Assembly: GCF_947493425.1 (NCBI RefSeq)
Contig: NZ_CANLRP010000053.1
Location: 1-45,735 of the forward strand
Reading direction: 5' to 3'
DNA from: an uncultured Microscilla sp.
GTDB taxonomy: Bacteria > Bacteroidota > Bacteroidia > Cytophagales > Microscillaceae
DNA length: 45,735 bases
The stretch's first letter is position 1. Every line of letters starts with the position of its first letter. The position numbers were made by a program, and so were the translations under genes. Positions 25,169 through 33,738 of the stretch are shown here, one piece after another. The notes under the pieces were generated by a model. That model did not search any database, was not told the DNA's origin, and was given only the letters and a program-made list of their open reading frames with translations.

Positions 25169-26926
25169 ATGAACCAACAATTTTTTACAAGCAAACAAAA
25201 ACCTGTATTGCTACAGGCTACCCCAAAAGGCATAGGGGGCGAGGGCAACGTATACAGTGTAGTGGTGGATGACAATGAAGTGCCACTGGTGGCTAAAATA
25301 TACCATACCAAAGAATTAGAAAGAGAAGCGACCAATCAACAACAAGGCAAACCTACCCGCGAAGCCAAAATTCGCCACCTGATGAGGTTCCAGGCGCAAC
25401 TATCGGCCAATTGTTCGGCTATTTTTCCAGAGGAAACATTGTATAATGCACAAGGCGATTTTGTGGGGTTTTTGATGCGGGAAGCCCCTGGCGACACCGA
25501 CTTATCAAGCCTTTGTTTGTTAAAACTATTTGCGGGTTTGCCCAGTCAGTGGCACCAAAAGTATGACCGTTATGAGGGGGCAGGAGTAGCTGAGTTTGCC
25601 CAGTTATGTCAGAAAATAGCCCAGGTATTTGCCCAGATTCATCAAACCGAAGAGTTGGTGTTAGTAGATGTAAAACCCGAAAATATCCATGTGTCATTTC
25701 AGGGCAAGGTATCACTGATTGATATTGACTCGGCGCAGGTGGTTAAAAAAAACGAAGTACTTTTTCCGGCAAACAAACTTACCCCAGAATATTGTCCTCC
25801 TGAATATCAAGATCTTCATTTTAAACAAGATTTTATTCCCCAAGCCTGGGATAGGTTTGCGCTGGGAGTTATTTTTTATAAATTATTGTTGGGTTTACAC
25901 CCCTACACGGGCAGTTGTTACCCACCCTACGACGAGCTTACCACCAATGCCCAAAAAATAGCTGAAGGGTTGTTTCCACATGGTGCCCAAAAAGAATATT
26001 TTTCTATCATACCCCACCCTCATCAAAGTTTTAACAAAATGCCCGAAGAACTACGAGCGCTTTTTTATCGTTGTTTTGAAGAGGGACACCAAAACCCTGA
26101 TGCACGTCCTCAGGCTACAGAGTGGGAGCAAGCCTTCGGGCAGATAGCCCATCACGAGTATGCGGGTATGGTGCGTGTGGCACCACCAGTACTCACCAAG
26201 TTTGAGTCGTCAAACAATGCTACTATTCCAGTACAGGCAGTCAAAGAATCAAAGGTGGTATTGTGGGGATTTTTCAGTGCCGCAGTCATGTTACTTTTTT
26301 TTCTGAGTATCATATTCAAAAACATTGCTGGTGAAGTGCCTGTGTATGCTGCCGATTATGAATATTACAAACAATACTTTCCTGGCGATTATCAGGTGGC
26401 CCATCCTATAATCGAAGGGCGTCGTTTGGTGCTCAATTACGGTAAGTATGGTTTTTTGAACAGCAAAAATGAAGTGGTTATTCCTTTGCAATACGATTAT
26501 GCCGGCGATTTTAAAGAAGGGGTTGCTTGTGTAGCAAAAAACGGAAAGTATGGATTTATAGATGAACAAGGCAAGGTCGTTATCCCTTTACAATATGATG
26601 GTGCAGCATTTTTTTTCAATGGCAAAGCACAAATAGAAATGATTACTCCTAAGGGTAGAAAGTACCTCCTGATTGATCGTGATGGTAAGCCAGTGACCCG
26701 TAAGTATGACTATATCGGGGACTTTTATTACGGGAGAGCCGTGGTCAGAACGGGAGACCTGATAGGGTTTATTGATGAAAATGGCCACGAAATAATCTCA
26801 CTGAAGTATATTTATGCGCATAACTTTGACGAAACAGGCGTAGCATTAGTAGGTGATAAGCTAAAAAAACATTATATTAATAAAGCAGGTGGGTATGTAC
26901 GCAATTATGTTCCGCCTAAGCACTAA
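25169..26926 (+). CDS. Membrane Ser/Thr kinase with extracytoplasmic WG repeats (1)
   Basis: This 585-residue protein has three parts. A YegI-like kinase domain covers about 15-325, with glycine loop GIGGEGNVY at 21-29, lysine K43 in VAKIYH, catalytic D167 in VDVKPEN, and metal-binding D185 in LIDID, which replaces the usual DFG. WDRFALGVIFYKLLLGLHPYTG is the family's C-lobe. One membrane segment lies at about 363-384 (VVLWGFFSAAVMLLFFLSII). A C-terminal region (about 424-575) has around four WG repeats, with units such as KYGFIDEQGKVVIPLQYD. The likely topology is kinase inside and WG repeats in the periplasm, giving a receptor kinase. Substrate and ligand are unknown. It follows the vWA/PP2C genes and is a paralogue of the kinases at 27352 and 30269. 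Confidence 0.88.
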   Translation: MNQQFFTSKQKPVLLQATPKGIGGEGNVYSVVVDDNEVPLVAKIYHTKELEREATNQQQGKPTREAKIRHLMRFQAQLSANCSAIFPEETLYNAQGDFVGFLMREAPGDTDLSSLCLLKLFAGLPSQWHQKYDRYEGAGVAEFAQLCQKIAQVFAQIHQTEELVLVDVKPENIHVSFQGKVSLIDIDSAQVVKKNEVLFPANKLTPEYCPPEYQDLHFKQDFIPQAWDRFALGVIFYKLLLGLHPYTGSCYPPYDELTTNAQKIAEGLFPHGAQKEYFSIIPHPHQSFNKMPEELRALFYRCFEEGHQNPDARPQATEWEQAFGQIAHHEYAGMVRVAPPVLTKFESSNNATIPVQAVKESKVVLWGFFSAAVMLLFFLSIIFKNIAGEVPVYAADYEYYKQYFPGDYQVAHPIIEGRRLVLNYGKYGFLNSKNEVVIPLQYDYAGDFKEGVACVAKNGKYGFIDEQGKVVIPLQYDGAAFFFNGKAQIEMITPKGRKYLLIDRDGKPVTRKYDYIGDFYYGRAVVRTGDLIGFIDENGHEIISLKYIYAHNFDETGVALVGDKLKKHYINKAGGYVRNYVPPKH

Positions 26927-26940
26927 AACAATGATAATTT

Positions 26941-27164
26941 AGGAACGTATTCAAAATAGGTGTCCAGATTTTGGTTAAAGGCTCAAAGCTGACTGCGGCA
27001 TTTTTTGAGGGCAAGGCAACATCCGGGGGATGTTGAGCCAGACCGTGAGACGGTACTACGGCTGAAAAAAATAACAAAAGGCAGTAATGAGAACCGCAGA
27101 ACGAAGTTCAAGCTCTGCGAAGCTAATTTATTCTAAACCGGACAGTTATTGCGAACATGTTCCT
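26941..27164. repeat. 224-bp palindromic element downstream of kinase 1
   Basis: The outer ends are imperfect inverted repeats (aggaacgtattc... and ...gaacatgttcct), with an inner pair around gtgtcc and ggacag. Two internal hairpins are visible, caacatcc-ggg-ggatgttg and accgt-gag-acggt. This looks like a MITE or structured repeat of a different family from the next one. It fills the gap with no coding capacity. Confidence 0.6.
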
Positions 27165-27327
27165 TAGTAAAATGGAAAAAATAAAGTAATCCAAAAGAAG
27201 GCAGTATCTGTTTGTTGGACGATGAAAAAAATCTTTGCGTAGCCTTAGCTACGGAACTATTTTTTGAAGAAGTACAACGGTCAGAGACGAAATTCAGTGG
27301 ATTAGGTTATTTTTGTAGTTTTACTTA
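27165..27327. repeat. Palindromic element upstream of kinase 2
   Basis: This imperfect inverted repeat has a central hairpin, cgtagc-ctta-gctacg. It is closely related to 32090-32255, sharing the 20-base block ggttatttttgtagttttac, which contains a TATTTTTG -7-like box. It ends 24 bp before the chosen ATG of kinase 2, so it may supply that gene's promoter. Confidence 0.65.
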
Positions 27328-27351
27328 ATGCCTGACCAACGTTGTTACACT

Positions 27352-29064
27352 ATGAAAAAACTGACTGTATATACATCTGATCAAATACCTGTTTTGCTTG
27401 AAAACCCTCCACTGGGACAAGGAGGGGAGGGGGTGGTATACAAAACCCGAAATGCTCGACTCAATGGTAACTTTGTGGCTAAAATATACCACCCACAAGA
27501 ACGTACTGACTTACGTGAGCCTAAAATCAAATACCTGATTGAGCATGCTCCTCAACTGGAGGCGACCAATAGTGCCATTTTTCCCGAACAGCCTCTGTAT
27601 AACCAAGCGGGCGATTTTGTCGGCTTTTTGATGAAACAAACCATCGACCAAGTAGACATCACATCATTGTGTAGCCTTACACCATCGGCAAAATTAGATG
27701 CCAGTTGGCATAAAAAATACCACCGTTACACTGCTCAGGGGGTGGGCAATCGGCTAAAAGTATGTTATAACATTGCCCAGGCATTTGCCCAATTGCACCA
27801 GTCAGGCAAGTTTGTATTTGTCGACATTAAACCAGAAAATATCAAGCTTACTTATGATGGCGCTGTGTCTTTGATAGACATAGATTCTATTCAAATAGCT
27901 GAAAACAATCAACTGCTCTTTGCAGCACAAAAACTAACACATGAATACAGCCCAGCCGAAATTGCCCAGCTGGACTTTAAAAAAGAATATGTGCCCCAGC
28001 ACTGGGACAGGTTTTCATTGGCAGTGGTATTTTATAAAATATTGTTTGGGCTGCACCCCTATACTGGAAGTTGCCAACCACCTTTTGAGCAACATGTGAC
28101 CAACGAACAAAAAATAGCCAAGGGTTTATTTGTACATGGGAGTCAAAAAAAGCATTTTAAAGTGATACCTACCCCTCATCAAAACTTTAAGCTTATTTCA
28201 CGTAAACTACAACAATTGTTTTTACGTGCATTTGAAGAGGGGCATCAACAACCCAACAAACGCCCCACTATGCATGAGTGGATGGAAGTGTTGACCCAAA
28301 CCAAGGCTTTTGAGTTTAAGTCAACTCATACTGTACAAAACTGGGAGCTGCAATCATTGTCAAGTGCTCATTCAAATGTGCAAGCTGGCGCACCGTTACC
28401 CTCATCGCCTCAAGCAGTAAATAGTGCTTGGCAAACTTTACAGGTAAAGCTTAATAAAAACATACGTTTAGTAGGCATGGTAAGTATTTTAGTAGGTGCA
28501 GGAATTATATTTGGGATAGCCAATAGTAGTTTGTCGTTTAACTCAAGTGATGCACCCGCGTCAGAACGCCTGCTTACTATGGGTACCTTTCACGATGGTG
28601 TTGCCTGGCAAAAATACAGCAAAGACAGTTATATATATGTAGATCGTTGGGATAAATGGGCAATTAATGAAACGTTTGAAGAAGCTTATGACTTTGCAGA
28701 CGGAGCGGCAAAAGTAAAAAAACGAGGAAAATATGGCTTTATCAGTTTACAGGGACGGCAGGTTGTGCCGTTTGAGTATGACTACATAGAGGGAACCACT
28801 CTACCCACTGGCAAACGTTTACTTAAAGTAGGGCAAGGCAATAAGTTTGGCTTAATTAATCGGAATGGCGAACGAGTATTACCTATCATTTATGACAATG
28901 TATGGTATAACAGCAAAACAGGTGTGATAGAACTGCAAAAAGGAGCTAAGTTTGGCTTGTACGATCAGGAAGGAGTAGAACTTGCCCCGTTTAGGTACAA
29001 GTCACGCCAGGAAATGAAACAACAGACTAAGCGGTTACTCAAGCTATACCATTCTATCAAATAA
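27352..29064 (+). CDS. Membrane Ser/Thr kinase with WG repeats (2)
   Basis: A paralogue of the preceding kinase, 570 residues from the ATG at 27352 (MKKLTVYTSDQ). An upstream in-frame ATG at 27328 directly abuts a palindromic repeat and is less likely. Kinase motifs: GQGGEGVVY at 22-30, K44 in VAKIYH, D158 in VDIKPEN, and D176 in the DFG position (LIDID). A Ser/Pro/Gln-rich linker (about 335-365) leads to a membrane segment at about 371-391, then WG-type repeats from about 436 onwards (KWAINETFEEAYDF, KYGFISLQGRQVVPFEYD, KFGLINRNGERVLPIIYD, KFGLYDQEGVELAPF). All visible catalytic residues are present, so it should be active. The different linker and WG set suggest a different ligand. Confidence 0.87.
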   Translation: MKKLTVYTSDQIPVLLENPPLGQGGEGVVYKTRNARLNGNFVAKIYHPQERTDLREPKIKYLIEHAPQLEATNSAIFPEQPLYNQAGDFVGFLMKQTIDQVDITSLCSLTPSAKLDASWHKKYHRYTAQGVGNRLKVCYNIAQAFAQLHQSGKFVFVDIKPENIKLTYDGAVSLIDIDSIQIAENNQLLFAAQKLTHEYSPAEIAQLDFKKEYVPQHWDRFSLAVVFYKILFGLHPYTGSCQPPFEQHVTNEQKIAKGLFVHGSQKKHFKVIPTPHQNFKLISRKLQQLFLRAFEEGHQQPNKRPTMHEWMEVLTQTKAFEFKSTHTVQNWELQSLSSAHSNVQAGAPLPSSPQAVNSAWQTLQVKLNKNIRLVGMVSILVGAGIIFGIANSSLSFNSSDAPASERLLTMGTFHDGVAWQKYSKDSYIYVDRWDKWAINETFEEAYDFADGAAKVKKRGKYGFISLQGRQVVPFEYDYIEGTTLPTGKRLLKVGQGNKFGLINRNGERVLPIIYDNVWYNSKTGVIELQKGAKFGLYDQEGVELAPFRYKSRQEMKQQTKRLLKLYHSIK

Positions 29065-29232
29065 TCAGCAAATCAGTAACAACTGTTACCAATCTGGCAA
29101 TTGATTGATCATTATTAATTACCCAGTAACTATAACTAATAAATACAACAACATAATTAAAGGTTTAGTTGATTGTTCTTATATTGTCAGTCAATAGACA
29201 AAGTATGAACTGTTTAAAACTCAAAGAAGATC

Positions 29233-30207
29233 ATGACTCAGCAATTTGATGAGAAAAGTAAGGGCGGTTTTGGGCGCAAAATAAAGTTTACCCGTGATGC
29301 AGACGACCAAGAACCACAAAAAGGCAAGTACGAAGACATATTGAAAAGTGTAGTGGTTACAGGGTTTATTTTGGCGGCTTTGATTGCCTTAATTACTCAG
29401 GTAAACATACCTGAAACCAAACGACCAACGATTACTAAGAAAAAGGTAAGCGAAACAGAAAAAGAGCGGATACGCAGGTTAAAACAATATTCTTCAGTGG
29501 GGTATTTTCACGAAGGTTATGCCCGTGCCGAAAAGAACGGGAAATATGGCTTTGTAGATGAAAACGGCAAAGAGGTGATTCCGCCTAAGTACGAATGGGT
29601 AGGGAAGTTTAAAGAAGGAGTAGTAAGGGTCTTTAACAACAACAAAGCGGGGTATATAGAAAAGGCTGGTAAAGTGGTGATCCCTGAAAAATATGACGAT
29701 GCATGGGAGTTTAGCGAAGGACTGGCAAAAGTAATGCTGGTAAAAAATATCAACGATAAAACGGTAGCAAGGTACGGCTTTGTAAACAAAAAAGGACAGG
29801 AAGTAGTCACTGCACAGTATGAAGATGCTCAAAGCTTTCATGGAGGTCTTGCTGCTGTACGCAAAGGAGGCAAGTGGGGGTATGTAAACCAGCTTGGAAA
29901 AGTAATCATTCCATTTAAATATAACCAAGCCAACAGTTTTATTGATGGATTTGCTATGGTAAGTGTGGGTGATGAAAACCCTCATTTTATTAGTCGACAA
30001 GGCGATAAATATGATGACTTTAGAGCTTATGAAGAGGGAATGGCCGCTGTCAGAAAAAATGGTAAATGGGGATTTATTGATGAGCAGGGCAAACTGATGA
30101 TTCCTTACCGTTATGACGAAGTACGCTCTTTTAAGAAAGGGTGGGCACAAGTACGCACAGGCAAAAAGAAATATTATATAAATAAAGAAGGAAAGCGACT
30201 AAAATAG
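29233..30207 (+). CDS. Membrane-anchored WG-repeat protein without kinase domain
   Basis: This 324-residue protein has a short charged N-terminus, a membrane segment at about 39-58 (SVVVTGFILAALIALITQ), a Lys-rich linker, and about seven WG repeats filling the rest (for example KYGFVDENGKEVIPPKYEW and KWGFIDEQGKLMIPYRYDEV). No enzymatic domain precedes the membrane segment. It has the same TM-WG architecture as the flanking kinases and J proteins but lacks their cytoplasmic module, so it could be a co-receptor, a decoy or a shared ligand-binding subunit. It lies 168 bp after kinase 2 and 61 bp before kinase 3, in the same direction. Confidence 0.85.
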   Translation: MTQQFDEKSKGGFGRKIKFTRDADDQEPQKGKYEDILKSVVVTGFILAALIALITQVNIPETKRPTITKKKVSETEKERIRRLKQYSSVGYFHEGYARAEKNGKYGFVDENGKEVIPPKYEWVGKFKEGVVRVFNNNKAGYIEKAGKVVIPEKYDDAWEFSEGLAKVMLVKNINDKTVARYGFVNKKGQEVVTAQYEDAQSFHGGLAAVRKGGKWGYVNQLGKVIIPFKYNQANSFIDGFAMVSVGDENPHFISRQGDKYDDFRAYEEGMAAVRKNGKWGFIDEQGKLMIPYRYDEVRSFKKGWAQVRTGKKKYYINKEGKRLK

Positions 30208-30268
30208 GTATGTAAAGAAGCGGTTGGATTAAGTAAAATGGCGCTGCCTTTCTGTTAAGAGACACAAT

Positions 30269-31990
30269 ATGAAGTTATACACAACAGAACAATGTATGTT
30301 GCTGAATGGGCAACCCTTGGGTAGTGGGGCAGAAGGAAATGTATATGAAGTAGTAGCGCCTGCTGCTTTTAAAAACTATGTAGCCAAGGTGTACCATCGC
30401 CATGAACAACACAAACATCGAGTGTCTAAAATCAAACACTTGATTACAGCCAGAGCAAATAGTAATATTTCTTCGGCAGTTATTTTACCTAAAGAATGTT
30501 TATATAACGAGGAGGGAGATTTTGTGGGCTTTTTGATGCCTAGAGTAAATGCCCCTTATCATTTAACCTCCCTTTGTAGTTTAAGCCTGCCCCACAATGC
30601 ACCCGAAGCCTGGCATAACAAATACGCCAGAGTGCCTTATAATTTATATTTTCGTTTATTGATTTGTAAAAACCTGGCTGAGGTAGTCGCCAGCTTGCAC
30701 CAAACCAGCCAGTATGTATTTGCTGACCTGAAGCCCGAAAATATAAAGGTAAACCTCAATGGCGATGTGTTTATCATAGATGTTGACTCTATTCAAGTTA
30801 CTCAGGACCAGGCCTTATTGTTTGCCACCGAGAAAATCACCCCCGAATATGCTCCACAAGAGGTTAAACACATTCATTTTAAACATGAGATTGTGCCAGT
30901 ACACTGGGACCATTTTTCACTAGGGGTAATTTTTTATAAGGTATTACTGGGTTTACATCCTTATACAGGTACTTGTTTGCCTCCTTACGAAGATTTGGTA
31001 TCGAACGAACAAAAAATTCAAGCCAACTTGTTGCCTTTAGGCGATCAGGCACAACATTTTGACATCATTCCTGAGCCTCACCAGGCTTTTGGTCAATTAC
31101 CACCACTTGTACAACAGTTACTGGAAGCCAGCTTTAGTGTGATCCCATCACAGCGCCCTGATGCATTATGCTGGCAACAAACCCTTGAAAAAGAGTTGAA
31201 AGTTTTGGGCAAACCCAAAATAAAAAAACAAGCTATAGTAATAACTGGCAAGTTGGCAAGCGTCGCGCGAACCCACCCCGTGGATGTACCCTCTAAACCC
31301 AGTAAAGCCCACCGTGATGTGGCCAAGTTGATTGCAGTAAACATTACAGCTTTTATGATACTAATGGCATTGGTACGTTTTGTGTCTGCCAGTAATTTGT
31401 TCAAACAAACTGCCTCGGTTTCTCCATTAGTGGTCACTCCTTTAAACAGTACGGTAGCAAGCAAAAAAACAACTTATTCAAGCCACAGGGTACTTCATCG
31501 ACAAAGCCAAAAGTATGGGTTGGTAGATCGTAGAGGCAAGGTTTTATTGCCTTATGACTACGACTGGATAGGCAACTTTAGTGAAGGATTAGCTTCTATT
31601 GTATTAAGAACAAAAACTGGGTATGTCAATGCAGATGGAAAAGTGACCATTCCTTTGGTGTATGACGAAGGTTGGGCGTTTCGCTATGGTTTTGCCAGGG
31701 TAAGTATACGTCAAAAAATGGCCATGATTAATCAACAGGGCAAGTTGTTGGTGCCCTTGTATTACGACGGTGTATGGAATTTTGACCTCCCTGCCAAAGG
31801 TTTGGCTAGAGTAGAGCGTCAGGGCAAGTATGGATTTATCAACCAACAAGGCAAAGAGGTCATAGGGTTATGGTTTGATTGGGCTGATGATTTTGCCGGA
31901 CGTGCCACCACTAAGGCAAAAATCAAAGGAGAAATTTATATTATCAACAGGCTAGGAAAAGTGCTGGGTAGAGCCAGACATCTTAAATAG
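30269..31990 (+). CDS. Membrane Ser/Thr kinase with WG repeats (3)
   Basis: This third kinase-TM-WG paralogue has 573 residues. The glycine loop is GSGAEGNVY at 18-26, the lysine K40 in VAKVYH, the catalytic aspartate D153 in FADLKPEN, and the DFG-position aspartate D171 in IIDVD. The C-lobe shows WDHFSLGVIFYKVLLGLHPYTG. A membrane segment lies at about 352-370 (KLIAVNITAFMILMALVRF). About four WG units follow (KYGLVDRRGKVLLPYDYDW, TGYVNADGKVTIPLVYDE, KMAMINQQGKLLVPLYYD, KYGFINQQGKEVIGLWFDW). The starts of kinases 1 and 2 resemble this one, which supports the ATG at 30269. It sits 61 bp after the WG-only gene and may share its transcript. Confidence 0.87.
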   Translation: MKLYTTEQCMLLNGQPLGSGAEGNVYEVVAPAAFKNYVAKVYHRHEQHKHRVSKIKHLITARANSNISSAVILPKECLYNEEGDFVGFLMPRVNAPYHLTSLCSLSLPHNAPEAWHNKYARVPYNLYFRLLICKNLAEVVASLHQTSQYVFADLKPENIKVNLNGDVFIIDVDSIQVTQDQALLFATEKITPEYAPQEVKHIHFKHEIVPVHWDHFSLGVIFYKVLLGLHPYTGTCLPPYEDLVSNEQKIQANLLPLGDQAQHFDIIPEPHQAFGQLPPLVQQLLEASFSVIPSQRPDALCWQQTLEKELKVLGKPKIKKQAIVITGKLASVARTHPVDVPSKPSKAHRDVAKLIAVNITAFMILMALVRFVSASNLFKQTASVSPLVVTPLNSTVASKKTTYSSHRVLHRQSQKYGLVDRRGKVLLPYDYDWIGNFSEGLASIVLRTKTGYVNADGKVTIPLVYDEGWAFRYGFARVSIRQKMAMINQQGKLLVPLYYDGVWNFDLPAKGLARVERQGKYGFINQQGKEVIGLWFDWADDFAGRATTKAKIKGEIYIINRLGKVLGRARHLK

Positions 31991-32089
31991 TAAGTAGCAG
32001 CAAGCAGTTAGCTATAAGCTACAAGTAAAGATAACTCTCTCATAATATGATAGTTATATTTGCATATTAGGTATATTTAATTTTGTCTT

Positions 32090-32255
32090 GGTACATAAAA
32101 CGGAAAAAATAAAGTAATCCAAATTTGGTGCAATATCTTATTGTCAGGCGATTGAAAAAATCTTTGCGTAGCCAAAGCTACGGAACTATTTTTTCAAGAA
32201 GCCTGGCGGTAAGAGTTTAGTCAAATGGATCAGGTTATTTTTGTAGTTTTACATA
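32090..32255. repeat. Palindromic element, relative of 27165-27327
   Basis: This imperfect palindrome has the central hairpin cgtagc-caaa-gctacg and the same right-hand 20-base block as the element before kinase 2 (ggttatttttgtagttttac). It lies in the 410-bp gap between kinase 3 and the first J-domain gene, which otherwise shows nothing recognisable. Confidence 0.65.
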
Positions 32256-32400
32256 GAAAAAAGCTCCACTAGGTCTATGTTTATTTGTATGCGTTAGCAA
32301 ACAATTGGGTTGTTTGGGCAACAAATTAGCAAAGCAGGATATACGCCGTTGTTCTGTTGTTAAACTACACACCAGTATTTACATTGGTTATAAAGCTGCT

Positions 32401-33543
32401 ATGAAAAACTATTATGAAAAGCTTCAGGTTTCGAAAACAGCTACCACCGAAGAAATAAAAAAAGCATATCGGAAACTGTCTAAGAAGTATCATCCAGATA
32501 TGCATCAAGGTGGTAATGAGTACGCCGAAGAAGTTTTTAAAGAGGTGAGCGAGGCTTATGAGGTGCTTTCTGACCCCACCAAAAAAGCATACTACGACTA
32601 TCAGGTAGAACTGGCAAAACAGTATGCTGCTACCAACCAGGCTGCCTATAGCGCTACTGCCCAATCACCTTATCAAACTACCAAAAGCCGTAAGCAATAC
32701 CGTAGTAACAGGCGTTCCAACGTGAAAATTGTAAAGTCGCAACGAGGTGCTAAGGGTATTTTTCCTGTGTTTTTAGGTGGTTTTTTGGCTATAGGCCTAT
32801 TGGTAATATTTATTTATCAAGCCGAACAAAAAAGGTTGGCTGCAAGGGCCAAGTTGCCTGACCTAAAAGATGACCGAATGTTGATATATGACTTTATCCA
32901 AGACCATGATTATATTGATGGGTTCAGAAACGGATTATCCTGGGTGCTCGATAACAATAAGTTTGGAGTGATAGATACTGCCGGCCAAGTAGTAATCAAG
33001 GCGGTGTATGATTGGCATGGGTATTTCAAAGAAGGGATAGCACCAGTAAAACGCAACAACAAGTATGGGTTTATCAATAGCAAAGGCAAAGAGATTACCC
33101 CTATTCAATACGATGTTGTCGAAGATTTCTCTGAAGGCAGGGCTTTCGTCATGCAAAACCATCAATACAGTATTATTAACCGAAAGGGGAAAGAAGTAGT
33201 CAAGCTTAGTTATGACTATGTAGATGAGTTTAAAAACGGACTGGCAAAGTGTTACCTCAATGGTAAGTGGGGTTTTATAGACCTGCAAGGAAATGAAGTA
33301 GTAAGCTTGAAATACCACAAAGTATACTTGTTTAATGAGGGACTTGCCGCAGTACAATGGCACAATGGCTATGACTATAAGTGGGGGTTTATCAATAAGA
33401 AAGGCGAAGTGGTCATTCCATTTATTTATGATGACGTGAACAGTTTTGGGCAAAGTGGGGTAGCTGATGTTACATACAATAATGTGCATCAAACCATTAA
33501 TAAAAAAGGAAAGTGTCTTGCCGGATGCTTTTCGCAAAAATAA
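32401..33543 (+). CDS. J-domain protein with membrane segment and WG repeats (1)
   Basis: This 380-residue protein starts at the ATG at 32401 ([10 protein letters not shown]); the in-frame upstream extension lacks family features. Residues 1-67 form a J domain with the HPD tripeptide at 31-33, which activates DnaK-type Hsp70. A Gln/Ser/Arg-rich linker is followed by a membrane segment at about 119-139 ([21 protein letters not shown]). About six WG repeats then follow (for example [18 protein letters not shown] and [19 protein letters not shown]). There is no zinc-finger or substrate-binding DnaJ C-terminus. The likely topology is J domain inside and WG outside. I infer that it recruits DnaK to the membrane in response to whatever the WG repeats bind. 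Confidence 0.85.
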   Translation: MKNYYEKLQVSKTATTEEIKKAYRKLSKKYHPDMHQGGNEYAEEVFKEVSEAYEVLSDPTKKAYYDYQVELAKQYAATNQAAYSATAQSPYQTTKSRKQYRSNRRSNVKIVKSQRGAKGIFPVFLGGFLAIGLLVIFIYQAEQKRLAARAKLPDLKDDRMLIYDFIQDHDYIDGFRNGLSWVLDNNKFGVIDTAGQVVIKAVYDWHGYFKEGIAPVKRNNKYGFINSKGKEITPIQYDVVEDFSEGRAFVMQNHQYSIINRKGKEVVKLSYDYVDEFKNGLAKCYLNGKWGFIDLQGNEVVSLKYHKVYLFNEGLAAVQWHNGYDYKWGFINKKGEVVIPFIYDDVNSFGQSGVADVTYNNVHQTINKKGKCLAGCFSQK

Positions 33544-33567
33544 ACAAGTGGTGCAGGCAGAACTAAT

Positions 33568-33725
33568 TACACTGTAAATTAAGTAAGTTGTTGCGTAGTT
33601 CGAGCTTATTTTGTTTGCTGGCGATCTTTAAAAATAGAGCATAGCCAAAGCTACGCGATTTTTTTCAAGAGAAGTCAGAGGGCAAAAGAAGCCGAAATAA
33701 GTAAAGATATTTAGTTTACAGTGTA
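33568..33725. repeat. Palindromic element upstream of the second J-domain gene
   Basis: The ends are perfect 11-bp inverted repeats (TACACTGTAAA and TTTACAGTGTA). The centre holds catagcc-aa-agctacg, related to the other elements of this locus. It stops 13 bp before the next ATG and may carry its promoter. Confidence 0.65.
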
Positions 33726-33738
33726 CTAATGCATACAA

